Part shown: piece by piece, positions 25,997-34,213 of the stretch
Layout: each line of letters begins with the position of its first letter
Position numbering within the stretch: the stretch's first letter is position 1
DNA from: Planctomycetota bacterium
GTDB taxonomy: Bacteria; Planctomycetota; UBA8742; UBA2392
Assembly (NCBI GenBank): GCA_016712285.1
Contig: JADJRK010000001.1
Span: 682,001 to 746,000, forward strand
Direction: 5' to 3'
Length of the DNA: 64,000 nt
Notes under the pieces: generated by a model
What the model was told of the DNA's origin: nothing
Database searches by the model: none
Seen by the model: only the letters and a program-made list of their open reading frames with translations
Program-made: the position numbers and the translations under genes

Positions 25997-26405
25997 ACGC
26001 AGATCTGCGTTGAACCGGATCACCGAGACGGTGATTGGTTGCGCATTTCGGGTGGCAGATGCCCTCGGCGCAGGATTCAACGAGAAGGTGTACGAGAATT
26101 CATTGGCGCACGAAGTCAGGAAAGCTGGCTTGAAGGTGGCGCAGCAGCATTCGGTGACCGTCACGTACGATGGCGTGCAAGTGGGTCACTATGTATGCGA
26201 TCTGCTTGTGGATGCCGCAGTGTTGATTGAGCTCAAGGCCGTCAGTCAACTGACAAACGAGCACGTCGCTCAGTGCATGAACTACCTGAAGGCCACCGGG
26301 CTAAAAGTCTGTCTGTTGATTAATTTCGGCAAGCCAAAGATCGAAGTACGACGAATCGTCAATGACTTCTAACCATCTGCGTTCATCCGCGTGCATCTGC
26401 GGACC
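25974..26405. mobile_element. 432-bp inverted-repeat element carrying a GxxExxY gene
   Basis: A 31-bp sequence beginning GGTCCGCAGATG at 25974-26004 recurs in inverted orientation at 26375-26405 with a single mismatch. Between the arms lies one complete gene, whose ATG sits inside the left arm. Both flanks touch other genes: the left arm encodes the end of shc, and the right arm ends seven bases before the next ATG. No target-site duplication is evident and no transposase is inside, so mobilisation would be in trans or by an unknown route. It could also be an old domesticated insertion. Confidence 0.7.
25983..26372 (+). CDS. GxxExxY protein (PDDEXK_3-like)
   Basis: 129 residues; ATG 25983 is inside the left inverted repeat, so the first residues (MDADERR) are repeat-encoded. 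Another ATG 15 bases upstream is also in frame. The signature G-x-x-E-x-x-Y is GFNEKVY, followed by the usual SLAHEVRKAGL, VGHYVCDLLVD and VLIELKAV. The D...E-x-K arrangement (CDLLVD, ELKAV) fits the PD-(D/E)XK nuclease fold assigned to this family (PF13366). The biological role is not established. It overlaps the shc stop and ends just before the right repeat. Confidence 0.88.
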   Translation: MDADERRSALNRITETVIGCAFRVADALGAGFNEKVYENSLAHEVRKAGLKVAQQHSVTVTYDGVQVGHYVCDLLVDAAVLIELKAVSQLTNEHVAQCMNYLKATGLKVCLLINFGKPKIEVRRIVNDF

Positions 26406-26411
26406 AACACC

Positions 26412-27095
26412 ATGACAGAGCCACCACTGCCGCAAAAACCGTTTGAAGAAGGCATCGAGAAGCTGATTGCGCGCCTTCGGCGTGCGGAATTGCCTGAGCA
26501 CGTGTTCAACATTTACAAATCCGACGACACGAAACTTGACGTGCGCGGGGGCGCAGCCAAGCGGCGCGAGAACCTGCGGCGCTACATCAAGGCGATTCGT
26601 GAGCCGCGCTTTGCCTTTATCGGCATCGCGACCGGCTGGCGCGGCGCGCGCTTTACCGGTGTGCCCTTTACCGACGAAGACCGGCTGTGCATTCCGGGAT
26701 CGTGCTATGACCGCACTGGCAAGCGCGAACGCCCGTATCGCGAAGCAACCGCCGGCGTCGTCATGGACCTGCTGGGCGCGCGAAGCGACGTGATCTGCTG
26801 GAACATCGTGCCCTGGCACCCGCATCAGCCGCGCGAGCCGCTATCCAATGCGGACCCAGACAGCGAGACCATCGGCTATGGCATCGAGGTGCTGGAATTC
26901 TTGTTTGCGCGTCTGTACCCGAACGCGCAAGCCGTGGCAGTCGGCAACATCGCAGCCGAGGCGCTGGCCTCTTTACGTGTCAACGGCCAGCCGATAGCGG
27001 TGGCGGCGCAACTGCGTCACCCCGCCCACGGGGGCGCCGAGGAGTTCCGTGCCAGTGCGCGCGCGCTGCTGCTGATTGAGCCTGAGATTGAGTGA
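26412..27095 (+). CDS. Uracil-DNA-glycosylase-superfamily protein
   Basis: 227 residues from ATG 26412, seven bases after the inverted-repeat element. Motifs of a UDG-like fold are in order: FIGIATGWRGARFTGVPFT (residues about 75-93), NIVPWHPHQPREP in the middle, and LRHPAHGGAEEFR near the end, which carries the family His. Such enzymes remove uracil or other damaged bases from DNA; which base this one takes is unknown. The usual catalytic motif differs from classic family 1 Ung. A convergent terminator follows. Confidence 0.82.
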   Translation: MTEPPLPQKPFEEGIEKLIARLRRAELPEHVFNIYKSDDTKLDVRGGAAKRRENLRRYIKAIREPRFAFIGIATGWRGARFTGVPFTDEDRLCIPGSCYDRTGKRERPYREATAGVVMDLLGARSDVICWNIVPWHPHQPREPLSNADPDSETIGYGIEVLEFLFARLYPNAQAVAVGNIAAEALASLRVNGQPIAVAAQLRHPAHGGAEEFRASARALLLIEPEIE

Positions 27096-27096
27096 A

Positions 27097-27121
27097 CGAC
27101 CCCCGGGCATGCCGGGGGTCG
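27097..27121. terminator. Hairpin between convergent genes
   Basis: CGACCCCCGG and CCGGGGGTCG form a perfect 10-bp stem around a 5-base loop, between the UDG-like gene and the sigma-fusion gene that end toward each other. There is no good T-run, so termination is likely rather than certain. Confidence 0.7.
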
Positions 27122-27141
27122 TCAGTGGTTGTTGCGTACTG

Positions 27142-29484
27142 CTACGGTTCCTGCAGCGTCGTAATCACGTACTGCCGACGGTCAAAGAACTGGGCCTCGC
27201 CCTTGTCGTTCACTTTGTAGAACTCGGTTTTTGCGAGCAGCGGCTTATCGTGCAGAAACCAGTAGCTGACGCATTCGCTGAAGCCGCCTGAGCTCTTCTG
27301 CTTTCGTTGGTACGTCACGACCAGCGCATCATATTTCTTGCCGGCAATCTCGAGTTTCTCGGTCTTGTCCGGGCTGCGCGTGTAGTGGGCCTCGTCGTAA
27401 GCACCCTGCGCAAAGCGCATGTAGGCCGGCTGTGCCCAGGTCGCGCTGCTCTTCTGGACTGGCAGTGGCTTCAGTTGGGCGACGCCGGCGGCCGTGTTCA
27501 CCTCGTACATGGTGACATCGAACTCGTAGCCCGTATCTGTGGTGCCGGTGACTTCATACTCCTCGGGATCTCGGCTGTTGGGGTCCCACCCCTTGGACAG
27601 TCCGCTCCAACGCCAGCCGGTGACGGTGAACTTCAGGCCCGCCCTGAAATACTTCTTTGCTTCGGCTTCGCCCCAGGGCAGCTCGACGTAGCCAAAGTTC
27701 TCAGCAACCTCGATCTGGAAGCGCTGCTCGGCGTTGGGCTTGATGCCGTTCTCGGCACGCAGGGTGATCTTCCGGGATGTGCCGATGTCGGCCATGCGCG
27801 GTGTGCCGCTGAGCACCCCGTTCTCAAGGGACAGCCACTTGGGCAGCGAGCTGGCTTTGAGGGAGGGCGCCGGAGAGCCGCCCAGCTTGATTTCATAGCG
27901 ATAGGTCTCGCCGGCCTTGGCGGCAATCACAGCGGTGCTGAGAAAACGTGGCGCCCCGGCAACCATCAGTGCAAACCGCTGCTCAGCGTCTGGCTGGATG
28001 CCGTTGGTTGCCTTTATCACGATCTCGCCAGTGTCGCCGCTATCGTCTGCTCCCGGGGTACCGCTGAGCGTGTCGCCCTTCAGAGTCAGCCATGACGGCG
28101 CGCCGGTAACGGATAGCGTGGCCGCAGGCTCGGCCTTCACTTCGATCTTGTAACTGAATGCAACGTCGCAGGTAGCGCTGGTGGGGGCTGTGCTGGTGAT
28201 CTCCGGTGAAGCCGCCACGAGCAATTCAAACCGTTGCACCGCGTTCGGCGCTACGCCGTTCTCGGCACTCAAAGTGATCGTCACCCTGCCCATGTCAGCG
28301 CGTTCGGGTGTTCCCGTCAGTGCAAGTTGCTCGACGCGCAACCACTTTGGTAGCCCCGATGCGCTCAACGTTGGCGCGGGCGACCCCGCCAGTTCGATGT
28401 CGTAGCGAAATGTTTCGCCCGCAATGGCAATCTTCATGGGCTCGCTCAAGAACGTTGGCGGGACTTTGACCGCTTCAAGCGTTGGCTCGGGGGCGGGCGC
28501 CGGAATTTCCGCTACAGGCTGCTTTGCAGCTTCCGGTTTGGCTTCCGCTGTCTGTTCGTTGCGGGGGCTGGGCGGCGTCGAGGGTTGCGACGAGTCATCC
28601 CCAACCGCGTTGCTTGCCGTGCGTGCCGGCGCGATTGGCGTGTGTTCACGCGGTGTGCTGTCGTCGCCCACAGTTGTGCCAGATAGCGGCGGAGCTTGCG
28701 TTACCGGCAAGGTCCTGGCCGCCGTCACCGGTGCCGGCTGTGGCGTCGGGCCTGAGGCCGCAACAGCGGCGCCGCCGACGACGCACAGCAGCAGGATTGC
28801 GACGGCGACAGCTGCAACCAGGGCAGTCGTTCTGCGTTGAAGCGATTGAATACTGTTCATAAGAGAAGCCTCCAGTCCAGCGATCGAAACAGGGGTCGTG
28901 GACGGAGCGGCTGCACGAAGCAGTCCAGGCAACTCAGGCAGCGCCAGAGCCGGGGCCACCGTGGCCAGTCGCAGTCGCAACTGCTCAAGGGCAGTGCGCT
29001 GGCGGGTGGCGACAGTGCCTTCGGGCAACTCAAGGGCCGCTGCGGTTTCAGTGCGGCTAAGCCCGAACTCGAAACGCAGCTCGATCACCTCTCGCAGTTG
29101 CTCGGGCAGGCTGCCAGCCATGGCCCATGCCTCGCGGGCGAGTGCATTGCGCTGGGGGTCTTGCGTGTCGCGCATGTTCGGCACCTCTTGCTCGCGTTTG
29201 TTGCGCAGTGACCGGTCGCGCACCGCGTTGCGGGCAAGGTTGCGCACGATGCGGAAGCACAAGCCGCGCAGCTCAAGCGTTTCGCTGAGCTTGCGGCGCA
29301 TGCGATACACCCGCAGCAACGCGTCCTGCACCACATCGTCGGCGCCCGCGGAATCGCCGGTGACCCTACGCGCATAGCGCAGCAGCGGCTCGCCCATGTG
29401 CTGGACGAGCTGCCGGTACGCCTCGGGCTTGCCATGTCGCAGCCCGTCAATGAGCGGTTGGATATCCGTGGTTTCCGTGGCCAC
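27142..29484 (-). CDS. ECF sigma factor fused via TM helix to three Ig-like (He_PIG) modules
   Basis: 780 residues from GTG 29484, preferred over a GTG 24 bases upstream because AAGGAG lies six bases before it. Residues about 8-95 are sigma region 2 (EPLLRYARRVTGDSAGADDVVQDALLRVYR) and about 115-175 region 4 (LPEQLREVIELRFEFGLSRTETAAALELPEGTVATR). A membrane helix spans 220-243, then a Pro/Thr/Ala-rich linker (245-340). Three He_PIG-type modules follow at 342-425, 427-508 and 511-593, each with SPAPTLSASGLPKWL-like and SGTP motifs, then an unassigned domain (600-780). The sigma half should be cytosolic and the Ig half outside. No anti-sigma gene is adjacent, so the tether may replace one (inference). 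Confidence 0.86.
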   Translation of the reverse strand: MATETTDIQPLIDGLRHGKPEAYRQLVQHMGEPLLRYARRVTGDSAGADDVVQDALLRVYRMRRKLSETLELRGLCFRIVRNLARNAVRDRSLRNKREQEVPNMRDTQDPQRNALAREAWAMAGSLPEQLREVIELRFEFGLSRTETAAALELPEGTVATRQRTALEQLRLRLATVAPALALPELPGLLRAAAPSTTPVSIAGLEASLMNSIQSLQRRTTALVAAVAVAILLLCVVGGAAVAASGPTPQPAPVTAARTLPVTQAPPLSGTTVGDDSTPREHTPIAPARTASNAVGDDSSQPSTPPSPRNEQTAEAKPEAAKQPVAEIPAPAPEPTLEAVKVPPTFLSEPMKIAIAGETFRYDIELAGSPAPTLSASGLPKWLRVEQLALTGTPERADMGRVTITLSAENGVAPNAVQRFELLVAASPEITSTAPTSATCDVAFSYKIEVKAEPAATLSVTGAPSWLTLKGDTLSGTPGADDSGDTGEIVIKATNGIQPDAEQRFALMVAGAPRFLSTAVIAAKAGETYRYEIKLGGSPAPSLKASSLPKWLSLENGVLSGTPRMADIGTSRKITLRAENGIKPNAEQRFQIEVAENFGYVELPWGEAEAKKYFRAGLKFTVTGWRWSGLSKGWDPNSRDPEEYEVTGTTDTGYEFDVTMYEVNTAAGVAQLKPLPVQKSSATWAQPAYMRFAQGAYDEAHYTRSPDKTEKLEIAGKKYDALVVTYQRKQKSSGGFSECVSYWFLHDKPLLAKTEFYKVNDKGEAQFFDRRQYVITTLQEP

Positions 29485-29623
29485 TTTGCGCTCCTTGCCT
29501 GGCGGCACGCTGCCGCTTCCATCCTACTGGAAGCACTACCCGGCAGGTGCATGGGCTGATTTGGTTGAGGCAAAGTTTTTTCCAAAGCGCGAAGCCGCGC
29601 CGGCGCAGGCACTTACGCGAATG

Positions 29624-31141
29624 CTAGGAGTTGCGCTGGTTGCTGAAGGCGTCGGGCTGGGTGTAGCTGTACAGGTCGTGGACGCCGCCTTCGCGCTGGG
29701 CGCTGGGGCTTCGCAGTTCAAAGCGCAGCTTGCCGCTTTCGCTGGCCTCATGCAGGGCAGCCACGCTGCGGACCCCTGCATCCTGAAGCGCAAGCCTCAG
29801 CCCCTGCGACAGGTACGACACCAGGTCCACCATGTTGCCCCGGTCTTGCACATAGCCGCTGACACCCTGAGCGACTTTGATGTCTTTGTTTTCCGTAAAG
29901 TAGCGCTTGTTGCCGCCCGCCTTCATGGCATCCAGGCTGGCCATGCCGCGGTACACCTTGAGCCGCACGCCGTCGCGGTACACGTAGTCGCCGGGGCTTT
30001 CCTCGGTGCCGGCGAACAGGCTGCCGCACATCACTGTGCTGGCGCCCAAGGCCAGCGCCTTCATGATCTGGCCGATCACGGAAATGCCGCCGTCGGCGAT
30101 CACCGGCACGCCATGTTTCTTTGCAGCGCGGGCGGCGTAGTACACCGCCGTTCCCTGGCTGCGGCCAACGGCCATGATTTCCTGCGTCGTGCAGATGCTG
30201 CCGGGCCCCATGCCGATGCGCAGCGCGTCAGCGCCTGCCTTGATCAGGTTCTCGGCCTGTTCGGCTGTTACGATGTTGCCGCCGATGACCTGCACTTGCG
30301 GGTGATGCTTCTTGATCCACTTGATCATGTCGTGCTGGTAGATGTTGTCGCCCTGCGCGCTGTCGATGACCACGACGCTCACGCCCGCGTCAGCCAGGGC
30401 GGCCATGCGGTCGCGATCTTCATCTTTGGTGCTGATCGCCGCGCCGACCATCAGGTTCTTGCCTTCGTCCTTGGTGGCGTCAGGAAAGTCGCGGTTCTTG
30501 CGCAGGTCGCGCCGTGACGTCAGCGCCACCAGGCGGCCCTGCCCGTCGACGACCGGCAACTTGCCCTTCTTGGAATGGCGCAGCAACTCGTTGGCTTCCA
30601 CGAGCGTGATGCCCTTCTTTGCGGTGACCAGGTCGCGCGTCATGACCTCGGCAAGTTTGCGCGAGCGATCGTTCTCAAAGTCCACGTCGCGGTTCGTCAC
30701 CATGCCGACGAGTTTGGTCTTGAGAGTACCGTCCTCGGTGATCGGGATGCCGCTGAAGCCGTGCTGCTGCTTGATGCGGTGAATGTCGGCAATGGTGTGC
30801 TCGGGCGACAGCACCAGCGGGTCCAGGATGAAGCCGTTTTCGAAGCGGCGCACCTTGCGCACCTGGGCCACCTGTTCGTCGATCGTGCAGTTGTAGTGGA
30901 TGACGCCGATGCCGCCCTGCAGCGCAAGAGAGATCGCCATGCGGTGCTCAGTCACCGTGTCCATGGGGCTGCTGACCAAGGGGCGACGCAGGCTGATGTT
31001 GCGGGTCAGGCGCGTGCTGAGATCAACGTCGGCCGGCGCAAAGTCGATGTAGCCGGGCATCAGGATGATGTCGTTGTATGTGAGCGCATAGGGCGCGCGT
31101 TCGAAAAGTTCGGCGGCGGAATGCCCGTTGGGGGAGGTCAT
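29624..31141 (-). CDS. guaB: Inosine-5'-monophosphate dehydrogenase, eukaryote-like type
   Basis: 505 residues from ATG 31141. The enzyme oxidises IMP to XMP with NAD, the committed step of GMP synthesis. The barrel start YNDIILMPGYIDF, the catalytic-loop Cys in GMGPGSICTTQE, the IMP site DGGISVIGQIMKALALGAST and the flap RGMASLDAM are present, with two CBS domains inserted (about 125-235). Several motifs look like the animal/fungal form rather than the usual bacterial one: SSPMDTVTE, TQEIMAVGR, and the C-terminal SAQREGGVHDLYSYT. It lies between two ECF-fusion genes on the same strand. guaA is not in view. Confidence 0.95.
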   Translation of the reverse strand: MTSPNGHSAAELFERAPYALTYNDIILMPGYIDFAPADVDLSTRLTRNISLRRPLVSSPMDTVTEHRMAISLALQGGIGVIHYNCTIDEQVAQVRKVRRFENGFILDPLVLSPEHTIADIHRIKQQHGFSGIPITEDGTLKTKLVGMVTNRDVDFENDRSRKLAEVMTRDLVTAKKGITLVEANELLRHSKKGKLPVVDGQGRLVALTSRRDLRKNRDFPDATKDEGKNLMVGAAISTKDEDRDRMAALADAGVSVVVIDSAQGDNIYQHDMIKWIKKHHPQVQVIGGNIVTAEQAENLIKAGADALRIGMGPGSICTTQEIMAVGRSQGTAVYYAARAAKKHGVPVIADGGISVIGQIMKALALGASTVMCGSLFAGTEESPGDYVYRDGVRLKVYRGMASLDAMKAGGNKRYFTENKDIKVAQGVSGYVQDRGNMVDLVSYLSQGLRLALQDAGVRSVAALHEASESGKLRFELRSPSAQREGGVHDLYSYTQPDAFSNQRNS

Positions 31142-31276
31142 GGCAGTTGCTCCGTTAACGCAATCAGCCCCGCCGTTGGGTGTCGAGGCTCTCGACCCGG
31201 CAGGGCTGCGATGGTTGTGCTTTCCACTTCCATGGGGCAGATATAAGGACACGCGGCGCCCCCGTCAAGGCGGCGG

Positions 31277-34141
31277 TCAGTCGGGGCTGGGTGTTGCGAC
31301 GCGCACCTCGATCGTCTGTTCGTCCCTGTCCTCCACTTCAAAGAACACGCGCGTGTCGCGGGGACCGTTGAAAAAGTAGCGGCCTGGCAATAGCCACGTC
31401 GTCCGGAATTCGCCGGCGCCGTCAGTCATCACATGCGGGTATGTGCCATGGTAGACCCCTGGGTCTGGTTCTGTCAGTGAGACGCGCTTGAGATCGAGCA
31501 TCGCATGGGCCAGCGGCTGTCTGTCGGCGGTCAACAGCCGCAGGCAGACACGGTGTCGCGGCAGATCATCGATCTGCATCTCGGCGGTCTCGCCCGGCGC
31601 AACCTTTATCTTTCGCTGCCATCTGTCGCCCTCGAACACTTTCCACAGCGTGAACTGGGATGACACGATTGTCACCGTGATCTCGCCTGACGTCAGGTGT
31701 TCCAGCCTATACGTTCCGGGTACCTCGTTGTGCCAGCGCTGGGCAGAGTTGCGACGCCCTTGGCCATCCAGGACGATCGCCTCCCATCGATCGGTGTAGG
31801 GCGGGTCACCTGCGGGCAAGCGCAGAATGAGTGTCGCCGTTGCATCCAGGCTGACTTCGAGCGTTTCGTGGTTTGGCAGCGTCACATCCAGCACTTTTGT
31901 CGCCAGCCCTGTGCTTGCCAATTGAAGCTGGTAGCGGCCGGGTTCTACACTCCCGAAACTGAATGTTCCGTCTTCGGTTGACGAAAGGGCTACCGCCACC
32001 TGCTTGCCGTCCATAGTCAGCATCACCGCTTGCGCCATAACCCCAACACCCGCGCTGTTGGTGACGCGACCTGCCAACGTGCACGTGCCCACAGGCGGCG
32101 CGATACGCCATTCGTGCAACGTGTCTTCCTCTGTGATTTCAATCTGGATGCTGGCCGACGATGACCATCCGGCAGGTCTGGCATCAATCCGGTATGTCCC
32201 GGGCAAGAATCGTCCCAGTTGAAGCTGCGGCTTGACGATGCCGCCATGACCGTGCTTGAAGACCACCGACCCGTCTGCGGCGAGGCGGCAGACGTCATAG
32301 CTTGAGACCATGATCGGGTTGCCGTCGCGATCCTGCACTTCCAGGACTGTGCTGGACTTCCGCAGCAAGCGGATCGTGGCGGGCTCTGACGCGACCAGCG
32401 TCAGGCCCTCGGCATCGTGATAGCCTTCCGCTCGTGCGACAGCTTGCAACGTCCCGACCGGGAACGACTCAATGGCAAATCGACCGGCCTCATCCGTTCG
32501 CAGTGCATTGAGCAGACACTCGACGATTACGGGGCGGTTCTCGTAGCGCTCAGGGTCCAGTTCCAGCTCGAAACCCTGGCTGCGAATCGGCTCGCCCTGG
32601 CTGTTCACGAGCAGGCCTTCAAAGCGTGTTGCGTCGCGAAGAGTGATGATGAACTCTTGCAGGCCATCCGGCTGGAATTCAAGTCGGTACTCTTGGGCTG
32701 AGAATCGAGCGGCCTGAACAATGACCACCGGAAACTCCAGAAAGCTGTAACTGTTCTCGAGTTGTGGCACCCGCGTCGTAGCCCATCCGTCCGCGCCGGT
32801 GGTCACCTCAAAGACCTCGCCGTGCGGCATCGTGCCGGGAATGCCCCCATCGGGCCACCAGATGCGCGCGCCGGATACCGGGCTGCCGCCGGTGTCCATG
32901 ACCCGAAATGCCAGGCCGATCGCCGGCAACACGGTGACATCCAGCCGGTGTTCACTGAACCGGGAGAAATTGACGTAAAGTACGCCCGTCACGCTTCCCA
33001 TGATCTCGCTGGGGTGCAGTGCGCTTACTCCGCAGAACAGCCGTACCTCCTGTTCATCGGTTTTCGACGGTGCCGTCAGGTGAAATGAGTAGAGGCCATC
33101 GCTGTCGGTTGTCGTCTCGGGCCGGGCGTTTGCCTGGCCGTCACCTCGTGACCAGTCCAGCCAGACCTTTGTCTGCGGCACGGGCCCGCCGCGGTGGTCC
33201 ATTACGCGGCCGAAAATCCTTACGCCCGGCGTGGATGTGGGCGTACCCGCGACAGGCGAGTGCGGCTTCGGTACCTCGACGGCGGCTTTGTTGTTGGTGG
33301 GTGGGGTCGTCTCGGCACCTTGGCCACGTTCGTTCGCGAGCGATTCGCCGGCGCCAGAGTCGTCCGCCACATTTGCGATTTGTCGCGAGGATGTCCGGTC
33401 TTCGGGGGTGGCAAACGGCGTCACCCAGATGACCAACCCGCCGCCGGCCACGAGCAGCACTATCAGCCACAGTGCCAGCGTGCCCACTCCCTGCTTGCCG
33501 ATTGTTGCCATGACGATCAACTCCAGGTGTTGGACTATGAAAGGTGAAACCTGGGCGGTGCAGCAAAGGGCAGCGTTGCCAGCCAGGACGTCGCCAAGCG
33601 CGTCCGGACTCGGCAGTGCGACAAGCGCCGCCGAGTACTTCAGGCGCTCGCGCAACTCGTCCAATGCCCGGCGCAACCGGGTGCTTACCGTGCCCTTGGG
33701 CGAGCCAACAACTTCGCCGACTTCGGCCAGGGACAGCCCGTGCCCGAAGTGCAGCACGACTATCTCGCGCAGTTCTTCGGGCAGTGACAGTGCTGCCGTC
33801 CAGGCTTCGCGGGCGATTGCCTGCTGTTCAGGAGACGGGTCAGGGTTCACAGAAGGCTCCGGCGGTCTGTTGCGCAACTTTCTTCGCCTCAGGTAATCGC
33901 GGGCCAGGTTGCCAGTCGTGGAATAGCACAGTGCACGAAGGGTCTCGTTGCGCAAATTGCGCCGATGCCGGAACAACCTCGCGAAGGCTGACTGCACGAT
34001 GTCCTGCGCGGAATCCACGTCGCCCGTCATGCCGGCCGCGTAGCGCAAAAGCGGTTCTCCGTGGGAGCGCACAAGGCGGCGCCAGGCGTCTTCATCGCCC
34101 CTGGCTAATCCGGGTACGAGATTTTCTGCTGCCGGGTCCAC
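31277..34141 (-). CDS. ECF sigma factor fused via TM helix to carboxypeptidase-regulatory-like domains
   Basis: 954 residues from GTG 34141, with AGGA upstream. Residues about 7-90 are sigma region 2 (GEPLLRYAAGMTGDVDSAQDIVQSAFARLFR) and about 112-168 region 4 (LPEELREIVVLHFGHGLSLAEVGEVVGSPKGTVSTR). A membrane helix lies at 219-241. After a Pro/Thr linker the rest is a chain of carboxypeptidase-regulatory/Ig-type beta modules (VRIFGRVMDHRGGPVP, CTLAGRVTNSAGVGVM, with DGTFSFGSVEPGRYQLQL). The plan matches the other sigma fusion at 27142, with a different outer sensor. No separate anti-sigma gene is seen. The promoters it controls are unknown. Confidence 0.86.
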   Translation of the reverse strand: MDPAAENLVPGLARGDEDAWRRLVRSHGEPLLRYAAGMTGDVDSAQDIVQSAFARLFRHRRNLRNETLRALCYSTTGNLARDYLRRRKLRNRPPEPSVNPDPSPEQQAIAREAWTAALSLPEELREIVVLHFGHGLSLAEVGEVVGSPKGTVSTRLRRALDELRERLKYSAALVALPSPDALGDVLAGNAALCCTAQVSPFIVQHLELIVMATIGKQGVGTLALWLIVLLVAGGGLVIWVTPFATPEDRTSSRQIANVADDSGAGESLANERGQGAETTPPTNNKAAVEVPKPHSPVAGTPTSTPGVRIFGRVMDHRGGPVPQTKVWLDWSRGDGQANARPETTTDSDGLYSFHLTAPSKTDEQEVRLFCGVSALHPSEIMGSVTGVLYVNFSRFSEHRLDVTVLPAIGLAFRVMDTGGSPVSGARIWWPDGGIPGTMPHGEVFEVTTGADGWATTRVPQLENSYSFLEFPVVIVQAARFSAQEYRLEFQPDGLQEFIITLRDATRFEGLLVNSQGEPIRSQGFELELDPERYENRPVIVECLLNALRTDEAGRFAIESFPVGTLQAVARAEGYHDAEGLTLVASEPATIRLLRKSSTVLEVQDRDGNPIMVSSYDVCRLAADGSVVFKHGHGGIVKPQLQLGRFLPGTYRIDARPAGWSSSASIQIEITEEDTLHEWRIAPPVGTCTLAGRVTNSAGVGVMAQAVMLTMDGKQVAVALSSTEDGTFSFGSVEPGRYQLQLASTGLATKVLDVTLPNHETLEVSLDATATLILRLPAGDPPYTDRWEAIVLDGQGRRNSAQRWHNEVPGTYRLEHLTSGEITVTIVSSQFTLWKVFEGDRWQRKIKVAPGETAEMQIDDLPRHRVCLRLLTADRQPLAHAMLDLKRVSLTEPDPGVYHGTYPHVMTDGAGEFRTTWLLPGRYFFNGPRDTRVFFEVEDRDEQTIEVRVATPSPD

Positions 34142-34213
34142 GAATGTTTTCCTGCCCGTGATGTACCCCTGTTACGCACGAACGGCGGGGTCGTATTTGG
34201 CCAAGCAAGAAAA

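Noticed and set aside
29396..30517. 373-codon plus-strand frame opposite guaB
   Set aside because: Antisense to a certain IMP dehydrogenase; shadow composition.
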